Source of the DNA: Prosthecobacter fusiformis
GTDB lineage: Bacteria; Verrucomicrobiota; Verrucomicrobiia; Verrucomicrobiales; Verrucomicrobiaceae
Direction of reading: 5' to 3'
Length of the DNA: 64,000 nucleotides
NCBI RefSeq assembly: GCF_004364345.1
Contig: NZ_SOCA01000003.1
Location: 682,001 to 746,000, forward strand
In this document: positions 8,235 to 15,255 of the stretch, piece after piece
Position numbering within the stretch: the stretch's first letter is position 1
How the letters are laid out: every line of letters begins with the position of its first letter
Notes under the pieces: generated by a model
Told to the model about the DNA's origin: nothing
Database searches by the model: none
Seen by the model: the letters and a program-made list of their open reading frames with translations, nothing else
Program-made: the position numbers and the translations under genes

Positions 8235-9236
8235 CTATACCAGGGACAGATTCGGGTCCACATCGGCTTCCAGGGGGGAGGTGTGGCCTAACTGGAAGCG
8301 TTGGGCAGCGGCGAAGGCGATCATGCCGGCGTTGTCGGTGCAGAGGTCGGGGCGGGCGAGCAGGAGGGTGAGGCCTTCTTTTTCACAGCGGGTGGTGAGT
8401 TTTTCCCGCAGGCCTCGGTTGCAACTGACGCCGCCACTGACGGTGAGCAGGGTTTCCCCTGTCTGGTGGGCGGCGAGGATGAGCTTTTCCACCAGGACTC
8501 CGGTGATGGCCTCCTGCACGCTGGCGCAGACATTGGCAAGGACGACGGGGTTTTCGAGATCCAGCTTGGGCAGCTCATAGAGCACGGCGGTCTTGAGGCC
8601 GCTGAAGCTAAACTCAAGGCTTTGCCCGTCCATGAAACTGCGCGGGAAGGTATAGGCGTGCGGGTCACCCAGGCGGGCCTGTTTATCGATCTCCGGCCCA
8701 CCGGGATAGGGCAGGCCGATCATTTTCGCTACCTTGTCAAAAGCCTCGCCAGCGGCATCATCGCGGGTGCGGCCTAACAAGATGTAATCACCCACCGCAC
8801 GGACCTGGACGAGCATGGTGTGGCCACCGCTAACGATGAGGGCGATGCTGGGGCGCACGGGGCCGTTGCCCGCCATGAAGGGGGAAAGGAGATGGCCTTC
8901 CATGTGGTTGACGGCGAGGAAAGGCTTATTTTCGGCCACGGCCAGGGCCTTGGCCATGCTGGTACCGATGAGTAATGAGCTAACGAGTCCGGGGCCGCTG
9001 GTGGCGGCGAAGGCAGCTATTTCTGACAGGCGCAGACCGGCCTCTGCCAGGACTTCTTCGACCAAGGGGCGGACGTGCAGGATGTGGTTGCGCGAAGCGA
9101 CCTCAGGAACCACGCCGCCGTACAGCCTGTGGATGTCCGCCTGGGAGGAGATGCGCGAGGCCAGGAGGGTGCCGTCCGGAGTGCAGATGGCTGCGGCGGT
9201 TTCGTCGCAGGAGGACTCAAGGGCGAGGATGGGCAT
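8235..9236 (-). CDS. tsaD: tRNA N6-adenosine threonylcarbamoyltransferase TsaD
   Basis: Transfers the threonylcarbamoyl group to A37 of ANN-decoding tRNAs, normally in complex with TsaB and TsaE. 333 residues, standard size. The start MPILALESSCDETAAA is the family signature. The metal-binding HMEGH motif (His111, His115) and VSGGHTMLV, GEAFDKVAKMIGLPYPGG and VSGGVSCN are all present. It lies 18 bp downstream of the sua5-type gene on the same strand, so two steps of one modification pathway are co-transcribed. Confidence 0.97.
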   Translation of the reverse strand: MPILALESSCDETAAAICTPDGTLLASRISSQADIHRLYGGVVPEVASRNHILHVRPLVEEVLAEAGLRLSEIAAFAATSGPGLVSSLLIGTSMAKALAVAENKPFLAVNHMEGHLLSPFMAGNGPVRPSIALIVSGGHTMLVQVRAVGDYILLGRTRDDAAGEAFDKVAKMIGLPYPGGPEIDKQARLGDPHAYTFPRSFMDGQSLEFSFSGLKTAVLYELPKLDLENPVVLANVCASVQEAITGVLVEKLILAAHQTGETLLTVSGGVSCNRGLREKLTTRCEKEGLTLLLARPDLCTDNAGMIAFAAAQRFQLGHTSPLEADVDPNLSLV

Positions 9237-9254
9237 GAGGCGGGACGGCAGGCT

Positions 9255-10289
9255 TCAATAAGGGCGCACGGAGGCGCGCCGCAGTTTGTCCATCATGGCG
9301 ACGCCCATGCCGTGCTCCAGCATCGGCTCGGCGATGATTTCATCCACGCCGAGTTTATCCAGCTCGCGCATGACATAAAAGAAGCGCACGGCGGCTTCGG
9401 GCAGCTTGCCGTTGCCGGGGCTGAGGATCATGATCTGCTCCCAGTCGGTGAGGTCGGTGTAGCCGTCTTTTTCCTCGCCACGATAGCTCATGAGGGCGTA
9501 ACGTTTGCCCTCCTCTGGGGTGAAGTCGGAGGGTTTGCTGAGCAGGCGCAAAGGGGTGCGAGGGGCGTAATGAGAGGCTAATTGGCCGGGGGCCTCGCTG
9601 GCGCCGTCCACGACCGAGCGTGTCATTCTTTCCAGGCGGCCGTAGAGCTTGAGCTCCTCCGGGGTGATGGGGCCTGGCCGGACGATGGTGATGATGTTTT
9701 TGGGGCTGCCGGGGCTGACTTTGATGATGGTGGACTCCAGGCCGTGGAGGCAAGCGCCTCCATCCAGGATGAGGGGGATGCGGCCATCAAGCTCGGCCAA
9801 GACGGCATTGGCGGAGGTGGGGCTGATGGCTCCAAAGCGGTTGGCACTGGGGGCAGCGATGGGTTTGTTCAGCGCGGTGGCAACGCGTTTGAAGATGGGA
9901 TGACTGCTAATGCGGACGGCGACGGTGGGCAGGCCGGCGGTGACGAGGTCCGGCACACAGGCTTTTTTTGGAAGCAGCAGGGTGAGGGGGCCGGGCCAGT
10001 AGCGCTCGATGAGGCGCATGACGGTTTTATGGATGTCCTCGGGGATGTCGGCCACGGTTTCCAGCATCTTGCGATCCGGCAGGTGGACGATGAGGGGATC
10101 AAAAGTGGGGCGTTCCTTGGCCTCAAACACCTTGGCGACAGCGGCCGGGTTGAGGGCATCGGCGGCGAGGCCGTACACGGTTTCCGTGGGCAGGGCGACA
10201 ATGTCTCCGGCCTGTAGCAGACGCACGGCCTCCTCCACGGCGTGATGCAAAAGCGGCGGCTGATCGGTCGGCAGGATGGTCGTGGACAT
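9255..10289 (-). CDS. L-threonylcarbamoyladenylate synthase (Sua5 type)
   Basis: Makes threonylcarbamoyl-AMP from threonine, bicarbonate and ATP, the substrate of TsaD encoded just downstream. The YrdC/TsaC domain covers about residues 15-210, with the KRPxxxPL-like motif as KERPTFDPLIVH, and PTETVYGLAADA and SANRFGAISPT. A linker and a C-terminal Sua5 domain follow (about 225-340, starting SEAPGQLASHYAPRTPL), so it is the long Sua5 form rather than the short TsaC form. No catalytic motif appears broken. Confidence 0.93.
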   Translation of the reverse strand: MSTTILPTDQPPLLHHAVEEAVRLLQAGDIVALPTETVYGLAADALNPAAVAKVFEAKERPTFDPLIVHLPDRKMLETVADIPEDIHKTVMRLIERYWPGPLTLLLPKKACVPDLVTAGLPTVAVRISSHPIFKRVATALNKPIAAPSANRFGAISPTSANAVLAELDGRIPLILDGGACLHGLESTIIKVSPGSPKNIITIVRPGPITPEELKLYGRLERMTRSVVDGASEAPGQLASHYAPRTPLRLLSKPSDFTPEEGKRYALMSYRGEEKDGYTDLTDWEQIMILSPGNGKLPEAAVRFFYVMRELDKLGVDEIIAEPMLEHGMGVAMMDKLRRASVRPY

Positions 10290-10414
10290 GAACCGGGATG
10301 GTCCGACAAGATTTGGGGGATTGCAAGGGGGGAGGCGGCGGGCTTCGAGTGATGTATCTTGTTTGATGGATTTGTCCGGGCATCTGGGTTGGCCGGGATG
10401 GGGTATGCCGTGAA

Positions 10415-10477
10415 GCCGCAGAGCGTCCTGGAGTGCGGTGGGAAGCGCTCAAGCGCGACCCCGCCTGAGCCGGAGGT
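10415..10477 (-). repeat. REP-like palindromic element, inverted copy
   Basis: Reverse-complemented, this stretch matches the elements at 10577-10640 and 11357-11420 over GTCGCGCTT..GCGCTTCCCACCGC and ACTCCAGGACGCT, with several changes in the outer part. It contains the same hairpin core. It lies on the far side of the transposase gene from 11357, oriented opposite to the other two copies. Confidence 0.65.
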
Positions 10478-10576
10478 GGGGGGACGTAAAGGGGGCTTTT
10501 TCACGGGTGCTTATTGATCGCACTATGTGCCATTCACTTTTTTCGCGCGGGCCTAACATCTAGTTTGGGGTGTGAT

Positions 10577-10640
10577 CTCCGCTCGAAAGCGGTGTCGCGC
10601 TTTGCGCTTCCCACCGCACTCCAGGACGCTTCGCGCGGTT
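10577..10640 (+). repeat. REP-like element flanking the RAYT gene, downstream copy
   Basis: 64 bp, identical to 11357-11420 except at 10623 (A for G) and 10636 (C for A). The core can fold: GCGGTG pairs with CACCGC, and inside it GCGC pairs with GCGC across TTT. It ends 12 bp beyond the stop codon of the transposase gene. Confidence 0.85.
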
Positions 10641-10652
10641 GGGATGACTCCA

Positions 10653-11216
10653 TTACCATTCTGGGGAGGGTTCATGGTCATCGGGGATCTTCTCGGTCTT
10701 GAAACGGTAGATACTTTTAACCAAGGGGCGGCCAGTGTTTTCCTCAAACCAGGCGGCTGAGCACCAGGGATAGTCCGAAGCCACTGCCACGAGGCCGTGT
10801 TTCAGTGCATTCCGGTGCGTGTAATTGAGCCGGGCAAAGTAAGACGGTTGGTCGGTGATCTGGGTCTCCCGGTAGTTGTGCCAGACCTTGCGGCCGGGGG
10901 CTGCATCGCACCTGTTCACCCATTGAGCAGTTTTCGTGTGCAGCTCGCCTAGCATCGCGGGCAGGGATTCCGCCGTTCCGGGGGATTCCGCTACGAAGTG
11001 GTAATGGTTGGAAAAAACGGCCCAAGCCTCCAGCCGCCACCCATACTTTTGGCATTGCTTCAACAGCCCACGCTGCAAGACCTCAAGCCGCTTCGCACCG
11101 CGAAAATGATGCGCCTTCAAGTAGGTGCCTGCGGTGACGAAGTAGAGGCCCTTTTCTGTGAGTCGATGAGTGGGAGCATGCGGCCAGGGTAGCGGGGTAG
11201 CGGCATCTTCTTTCAT
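10653..11216 (-). CDS. REP-associated tyrosine transposase (RAYT, Y1/HUH family)
   Basis: 187 residues with a Y1_Tnp fold: an HUH metal-binding motif at residues 69-75 (SNHYHFV, His71 and His73) and the catalytic-tyrosine helix NYTHRNALKHGLV around Tyr132. These enzymes are single-copy relatives of IS200/IS605 TnpA. They cut and join single-stranded REP hairpins and are thought to spread REP elements. Near-identical 64-bp REP-like elements lie 12 bp after its stop and 140 bp before its start, with a third inverted copy at 10415-10477, so enzyme and substrate occur together. No terminal IS features or accessory gene are seen. Confidence 0.88.
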   Translation of the reverse strand: MKEDAATPLPWPHAPTHRLTEKGLYFVTAGTYLKAHHFRGAKRLEVLQRGLLKQCQKYGWRLEAWAVFSNHYHFVAESPGTAESLPAMLGELHTKTAQWVNRCDAAPGRKVWHNYRETQITDQPSYFARLNYTHRNALKHGLVAVASDYPWCSAAWFEENTGRPLVKSIYRFKTEKIPDDHEPSPEW

Positions 11217-11356
11217 GGGTGGGAAGCCTTAACGGAAATCGGACTAGCCTCACAAATGGAAAAATGGAGGGAAAACGGGAACCTTGGGGTTTGTAGGGGC
11301 TTTGGCCTACATGCCATCACACTTCCGTCAGAGCGTGGCGACTTCGGTCGTTTGCC

Positions 11357-11420
11357 CTCCGCTCGAAAGCGGTGTCGCGCTTTGCGCTTCCCACCGCACT
11401 CCGGGACGCTTCGCGAGGTT
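11357..11420 (+). repeat. REP-like element between recN and the RAYT gene
   Basis: Second copy of the 64-bp element, 780 bp from 10577-10640 in direct orientation with only two differences. It begins seven bases downstream of the recN stop codon and may also act as its transcription terminator, since the core forms a strong GC hairpin. Confidence 0.85.
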
Positions 11421-11427
11421 CGGGACG

Positions 11428-13116
11428 TCAGAGGGCCAGGAAGCCGGGGGCGGTTTGGGGGGCGCCGCTGAGGAGATTTCGGGCGTGTTCGCGGGCGGAT
11501 TCGAGCTTGCCTCCGAGCATGCGGGCGAGTTCTTCGATGCGTTCCCCATCAGTGACTTCGCGGATGTGGGACTTGGTGCGGTCGCCTTCGATCTCCTTTG
11601 TCACGACGAAGTGGCTGGCGGCGAGGGAGGCGACCTGCGGGAAGTGGGTGATGGCGATGACCTGATGGGTGCTGCCCAGAGAGGCCATTTTGTGGCCGAC
11701 GGCTTCGGCGATGTTGCCACCGACGTTGGCATCGATTTCATCGAAGACGAGGAGGGGCACGGCATCTTGCTTGGCGAGGGCGCTTTTGACAGAGAGCAAG
11801 ACGCGGGACATTTCGCCGCTGCTGGCTGTGAGGCGGAGGGGTTTCAGGGGTTCGCCGGGGTTGGGGGCGAACTGGAAATCGACTTCCTCCAGACCGTTGC
11901 GGGAAGGGGCGCTCAGCGTGGCCAGTTGGGCTTCGAAGATGCTGCGTTTGAAACCGAGGTCGGTGAGGTGGGAGGCGACTTCTTTGGCGAGTTTTGGGGC
12001 GGCCTCGGCGCGTTTTTTGGTGAGCTGTTTGCCGAGTTTGTCCACCTCAGATCGGCGGTCTTTGACTAGCTTGGTGAGGCGCTCCAGTTCGTCGCCACGG
12101 TTTTCGATTTTGGCGAGTTTTTGTTCGGCATCCTTTTGGAATTCCAAGATGGAGGCGACGGTGGGGCCGTATTTGCGCTTGAGCGTTTGAATGGTGTGGA
12201 TGCGCTGGTCGAGCTGGGCTAGCTCAGCGGGATCGGTTTCCAGGTCATCGGCGTATTCCTGGACACTGCTTTCCAGCTCGGTGAGTTCGATCTGGGCAGA
12301 TTTGAAGCCTTCAAACATGGCGGTGGTGCCGGGATCGATTTTCTCCAGTTCATGGATGTGTTTTCCGATCTCGCGGAGGGCGTCTAGGATGCCGCCTTCA
12401 CCATCGCTAAGGCGGCCGGTGATGGCGGAACATACCTCTGCTAAACGGGCACCGTTGGCGGCAATGCGGTGACGGGCTTCGATCTCCTCTTCCTCGCCAG
12501 GTTTGAGATTCGCTGCGGCGATTTCCTGGGCCTGAAAGCGCAGCATGTCCTCCTGCTGGCTGCTGCTGCGCTCGCTATTCTCCAGGTCGTCAAGCTCGGT
12601 CAATGCGCTGCGCCATTGCTGCCAGGAGGCCTGATATTTGGCCAGGGTGTCCTCGCTGCCGATGTATTTGTCCAGCATCTCGAGCTGGCGGTCTTGGGAA
12701 TTGAGAGACTGGTGATCGTGAGGGCCATGGAGGTCCACGAGGTGCTCGCCCAAGGCCTTGAGAACATGGATGGTGACGGGGGAGCAGTTAACGAACTGTT
12801 TGTTTGCCCCGCCGGTGCTGATGCTGCGTTTGATCAGCAACTCGCCATCCTGGCAGGGGTCCAGCCCGGCTTCAGCCAGGACGGCATCCACAGCGCGGGT
12901 ATCGCGGAGATGAAAACTGGCCTCTACAGTGCAGGTATCCTGGCCGTTACGGATGAGGCTGCGGTCTGCACGCTCGCCCAGGATGAGCTTCAGTGCACCG
13001 ACGATGATGGACTTGCCGGCTCCGGTTTCTCCCGTCACGCCGATTAATCCGGCCCGCAAATCCCAGGTAACATCCTCGACGAGGGCCAAGTGACGGATTT
13101 TGATGAAGGAGAGCAT
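11428..13116 (-). CDS. recN: DNA repair protein RecN
   Basis: SMC-like ATPase that acts early in double-strand-break repair. From the ATG at 13116 it has 562 residues, the normal length. The Walker A motif GETGAGKS is at residues 29-36. A long coiled coil fills the middle (for example ERLTKLVKDRRSEVDKLGKQL). The C-terminal half holds the ABC signature region SSGEMSRVLLSVKSAL, and the Walker B is LLVFDEIDANVGG. The frame is open up to 13173, but the extra 19 residues lack RecN character, so MLSFIKIRHLALVEDV is chosen as the start. No obvious Shine-Dalgarno sequence precedes it. Confidence 0.96.
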   Translation of the reverse strand: MLSFIKIRHLALVEDVTWDLRAGLIGVTGETGAGKSIIVGALKLILGERADRSLIRNGQDTCTVEASFHLRDTRAVDAVLAEAGLDPCQDGELLIKRSISTGGANKQFVNCSPVTIHVLKALGEHLVDLHGPHDHQSLNSQDRQLEMLDKYIGSEDTLAKYQASWQQWRSALTELDDLENSERSSSQQEDMLRFQAQEIAAANLKPGEEEEIEARHRIAANGARLAEVCSAITGRLSDGEGGILDALREIGKHIHELEKIDPGTTAMFEGFKSAQIELTELESSVQEYADDLETDPAELAQLDQRIHTIQTLKRKYGPTVASILEFQKDAEQKLAKIENRGDELERLTKLVKDRRSEVDKLGKQLTKKRAEAAPKLAKEVASHLTDLGFKRSIFEAQLATLSAPSRNGLEEVDFQFAPNPGEPLKPLRLTASSGEMSRVLLSVKSALAKQDAVPLLVFDEIDANVGGNIAEAVGHKMASLGSTHQVIAITHFPQVASLAASHFVVTKEIEGDRTKSHIREVTDGERIEELARMLGGKLESAREHARNLLSGAPQTAPGFLAL

Positions 13117-13193
13117 GAGCGGAAAAGGAAAGTGGGCCGAGTATGAAAGGTGTACGCTGCATTTCAACTGCAAGTACCATTCATTTGAACATG

Positions 13194-13225
13194 AAAAGTG
13201 CGTCAGAGACGAATCTCTGACGCAC
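13194..13225 (-). terminator. Rho-independent terminator of pstS
   Basis: A perfect 12-bp stem (13198-13209 with 13214-13225) closes a TTCG tetraloop when read on the minus strand and is followed by TTTTC. It lies 35 bp after the pstS stop codon. It separates pstS from recN. Confidence 0.9.
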
Positions 13226-13260
13226 CTGAAATGAAGAAGATCAAGAACGAACCGGCAACC

Positions 13261-14214
13261 TTACTTGGCGAGGGTGGCCTTGGTTTCCTCAAGCACTTCT
13301 GCCGGGATGGGATAATAACCGTCTTTTACGACCACCTGCTGGCCGTCCTGGCTCTGGATGAATTTCACGAATTCCGTGGTGAGGGCATCCAGGGGTTCGC
13401 CGGGCTTTTTGTTGATGTAGATAAGGAGGAAACGCGCCAGGGGATATTCGCCGCTGAGGCAGTTTTCATAGGTGGCTTCAGCGAAGCTTTCTGGCGTTTC
13501 GCCGATGGGCAGGGCGCGGACGCCGGAGGTGATGTAACCGATGCCGGAGTAGCCGAGTGCGAATTCATCGGTACTGATGCCCTGGACCACGGCGGAAGAA
13601 CCGGGCTGCTCCTTGACGCTGCTTTTGAAGTCGCCTTTGCCGAGGGCGTGTTCCTTGAAGAAGCCGTAGGTGCCGGAGGCGCTGTTACGGCCAAAGAGGG
13701 AGATGGCGCGGCCTTTCCAGGCATCCACACCGAGTTGGCCCCAGTCTGTGATGTCTGCCGGAGCGCCGAGTTTACGGGTAGAGGAAAATATACCGTCAAT
13801 CTGGGCCAGGGTGAGGCCCTTGAGGGTGCTGTCCTTGTGAGCAAATACGGCCAGGGCATCCACGGCCACTTTGATCTCGGTAGGCTTGTAGCCAAATTTC
13901 TTTTCGAAGGCGTCGATCTCTTCCTGCTTCATCTCACGGCTCATCGGGCCGAGCTGGCTGGTGCCGCTGATGAGGGCTGGCGGAGCGGTGGCGGAGCCTT
14001 TGCCTTCGATCTGAATGTTTACATTCGGATACTTGGCTTTGAAACCCTCAGCCCAAAGGGTCATGAGGTTGTTAAGCGTATCGGAACCGATGGAGATGAG
14101 ATTTCCAGAGACACCGCTGACCTGTTTGTATTCAGGGATGGCGGGGTCCACTTCAGTACCGTGGGCGAGTGCGGTGAGGCTAAGGGCAATGAAAAGAGAA
14201 GGTTGGATCTTCAT
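13261..14214 (-). CDS. pstS: Phosphate ABC transporter, periplasmic phosphate-binding protein PstS
   Basis: 317 residues from the ATG at 14214. MKIQPSLFIALSLTALAHG is a Sec signal peptide. The mature part has the phosphate-binding signatures of PBP-like proteins: ISIGSDTLNNL near the N-terminus, GKGSATAPPALISGTSQLGPMSREM, and GRNSASGTYGFF. The frame stays open upstream to 14337, but that would place the signal peptide internally and run through the Pho-box-like sites. It is transcribed divergently from pstB, and the permease genes pstC and pstA are absent from this window. Confidence 0.93.
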   Translation of the reverse strand: MKIQPSLFIALSLTALAHGTEVDPAIPEYKQVSGVSGNLISIGSDTLNNLMTLWAEGFKAKYPNVNIQIEGKGSATAPPALISGTSQLGPMSREMKQEEIDAFEKKFGYKPTEIKVAVDALAVFAHKDSTLKGLTLAQIDGIFSSTRKLGAPADITDWGQLGVDAWKGRAISLFGRNSASGTYGFFKEHALGKGDFKSSVKEQPGSSAVVQGISTDEFALGYSGIGYITSGVRALPIGETPESFAEATYENCLSGEYPLARFLLIYINKKPGEPLDALTTEFVKFIQSQDGQQVVVKDGYYPIPAEVLEETKATLAK

Positions 14215-14261
14215 GCGGTGAATTGGAATCAGATGATGGGATGCCACCCATGGATGAAACT

Positions 14262-14334
14262 TTGTCACATGGCGCTGAATGACGTGTGACAGTACTGTCA
14301 CATACGATCTGGGCGGGTGACAGGAATGTGACAA
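14262..14334. promoter_or_regulatory. Pho-box-like sites between pstS and pstB
   Basis: On the minus strand TTGTCACATTCCTGTCAC (14334-14317) has TGTCAC units 11 bp apart, the arrangement of a PhoB box. At 14285-14302 lies the perfect 18-bp palindrome TGTGACAGTACTGTCACA, and TTGTCACAT recurs at 14262-14270. Five TGTCAC/GTGACA units fall within 73 bp between the divergent genes. Phosphate-starvation control by a PhoB-type regulator is inferred. Confidence 0.65.
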
Positions 14335-14373
14335 CAAGGGCAGTTGCGAAGCGCCCAGGCCCAGTCATGTTCA

Positions 14374-15177
14374 ATGCCCCGCTGCATGGCCTTACGTGAA
14401 AAGAATCCTGTCTCACACTTACCCACCTCCATCCAGGTGCGGAATGTGGACTTCTATTATGGAAGCAAACAGACGCTTTTTGACGTCTCGCTCGACATCC
14501 CCAAGAATCAGGCGACTGCTTTTATTGGTCCCTCTGGCTGTGGTAAGTCCACGCTGCTGCGCTGCTTTAACCGCATGAATGACCGCGTGGATGGAGCCAC
14601 GGTGAAAAATGGCTCGATCACTGTGGAAGGACAGGACATTCACAGTCAGGCCCTGGACGTGGTGCAACTCCGCCGTCAGGTGGGGATGGTTTTCCAGAAG
14701 TCGAACCCGTTCCCCCGCAGTATCTACGAAAACATCTCCTACGGCCTCGCCCTGCATGGGGAGAAGAGGAAGGACTATCTGGACCATGTGGTGGAGGAAA
14801 GCCTGCGTGGTGCCGCCTTGTGGGATGAAGTTAAGGATCGTCTGGATCAAAGTGCCTACGGCCTCTCCGGCGGTCAGCAGCAGCGTCTGTGCATTGCCCG
14901 CGCCATTGCTGTGAAACCGCAGGTGTTGCTGATGGATGAGCCCTGCTCAGCCCTGGACCCCATCGCCACTGCGCGGGTGGAGGACCTGTTTCATCAGCTG
15001 AAGGAGAAGTACACCCTCGTCATCGTCACGCATAACATGCAGCAGGCTATGCGCACGGCGGACTATACGGCGCTGTTTTACCTGGGGAAACTGGTGGAGT
15101 ATGACGAGACGATGCATCTCTTCGAGAATCCCAAGGAGAAGCTGACGGATGACTATGTGCGGGGGCGGTTTGGGTGA
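14374..15177 (+). CDS. pstB: Phosphate ABC transporter ATPase PstB
   Basis: Energises high-affinity phosphate uptake. About 267 residues with Walker [11 protein letters not shown]-loop VFQKSNPFP, signature [16 protein letters not shown], Walker [14 protein letters not shown] and switch His in IVTHNMQQA. The stretch CFNRMNDRV and the end [17 protein letters not shown] are typical of PstB rather than other ABC ATPases. The start is uncertain: ATG at 14374, ATG at 14386 or a TTG at 14344 are possible. It is divergent from pstS with the candidate Pho boxes between them. Its membrane partners PstC/PstA must be encoded elsewhere. Confidence 0.93.
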   Translation: MPRCMALREKNPVSHLPTSIQVRNVDFYYGSKQTLFDVSLDIPKNQATAFIGPSGCGKSTLLRCFNRMNDRVDGATVKNGSITVEGQDIHSQALDVVQLRRQVGMVFQKSNPFPRSIYENISYGLALHGEKRKDYLDHVVEESLRGAALWDEVKDRLDQSAYGLSGGQQQRLCIARAIAVKPQVLLMDEPCSALDPIATARVEDLFHQLKEKYTLVIVTHNMQQAMRTADYTALFYLGKLVEYDETMHLFENPKEKLTDDYVRGRFG

Positions 15178-15255
15178 GGTATAAATTTCATATCCTCAAA
15201 TCATGATGCGTTGATGGGAGATTGACGCTGAGCAGGGAAGGGGTAATTTCATCTC

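Noticed and set aside
9582-10217. Plus-strand open frame of 211 codons opposite sua5
   Set aside because: Antisense shadow with unnatural composition; the minus-strand gene carries all family motifs.
11284-12069. Plus-strand open frame of 261 codons over the REP element and recN
   Set aside because: Shadow of recN; rich in Gly, Ala and Phe with no recognisable domain.
13198-14289. Plus-strand open frame of 363 codons opposite pstS
   Set aside because: Shadow of pstS; it also runs through the terminator and the Pho-box region.
15178-15255. Cobalamin or SAM riboswitch before metH
   Set aside because: The 78-bp gap is too short for a cobalamin aptamer and contains no matching box.
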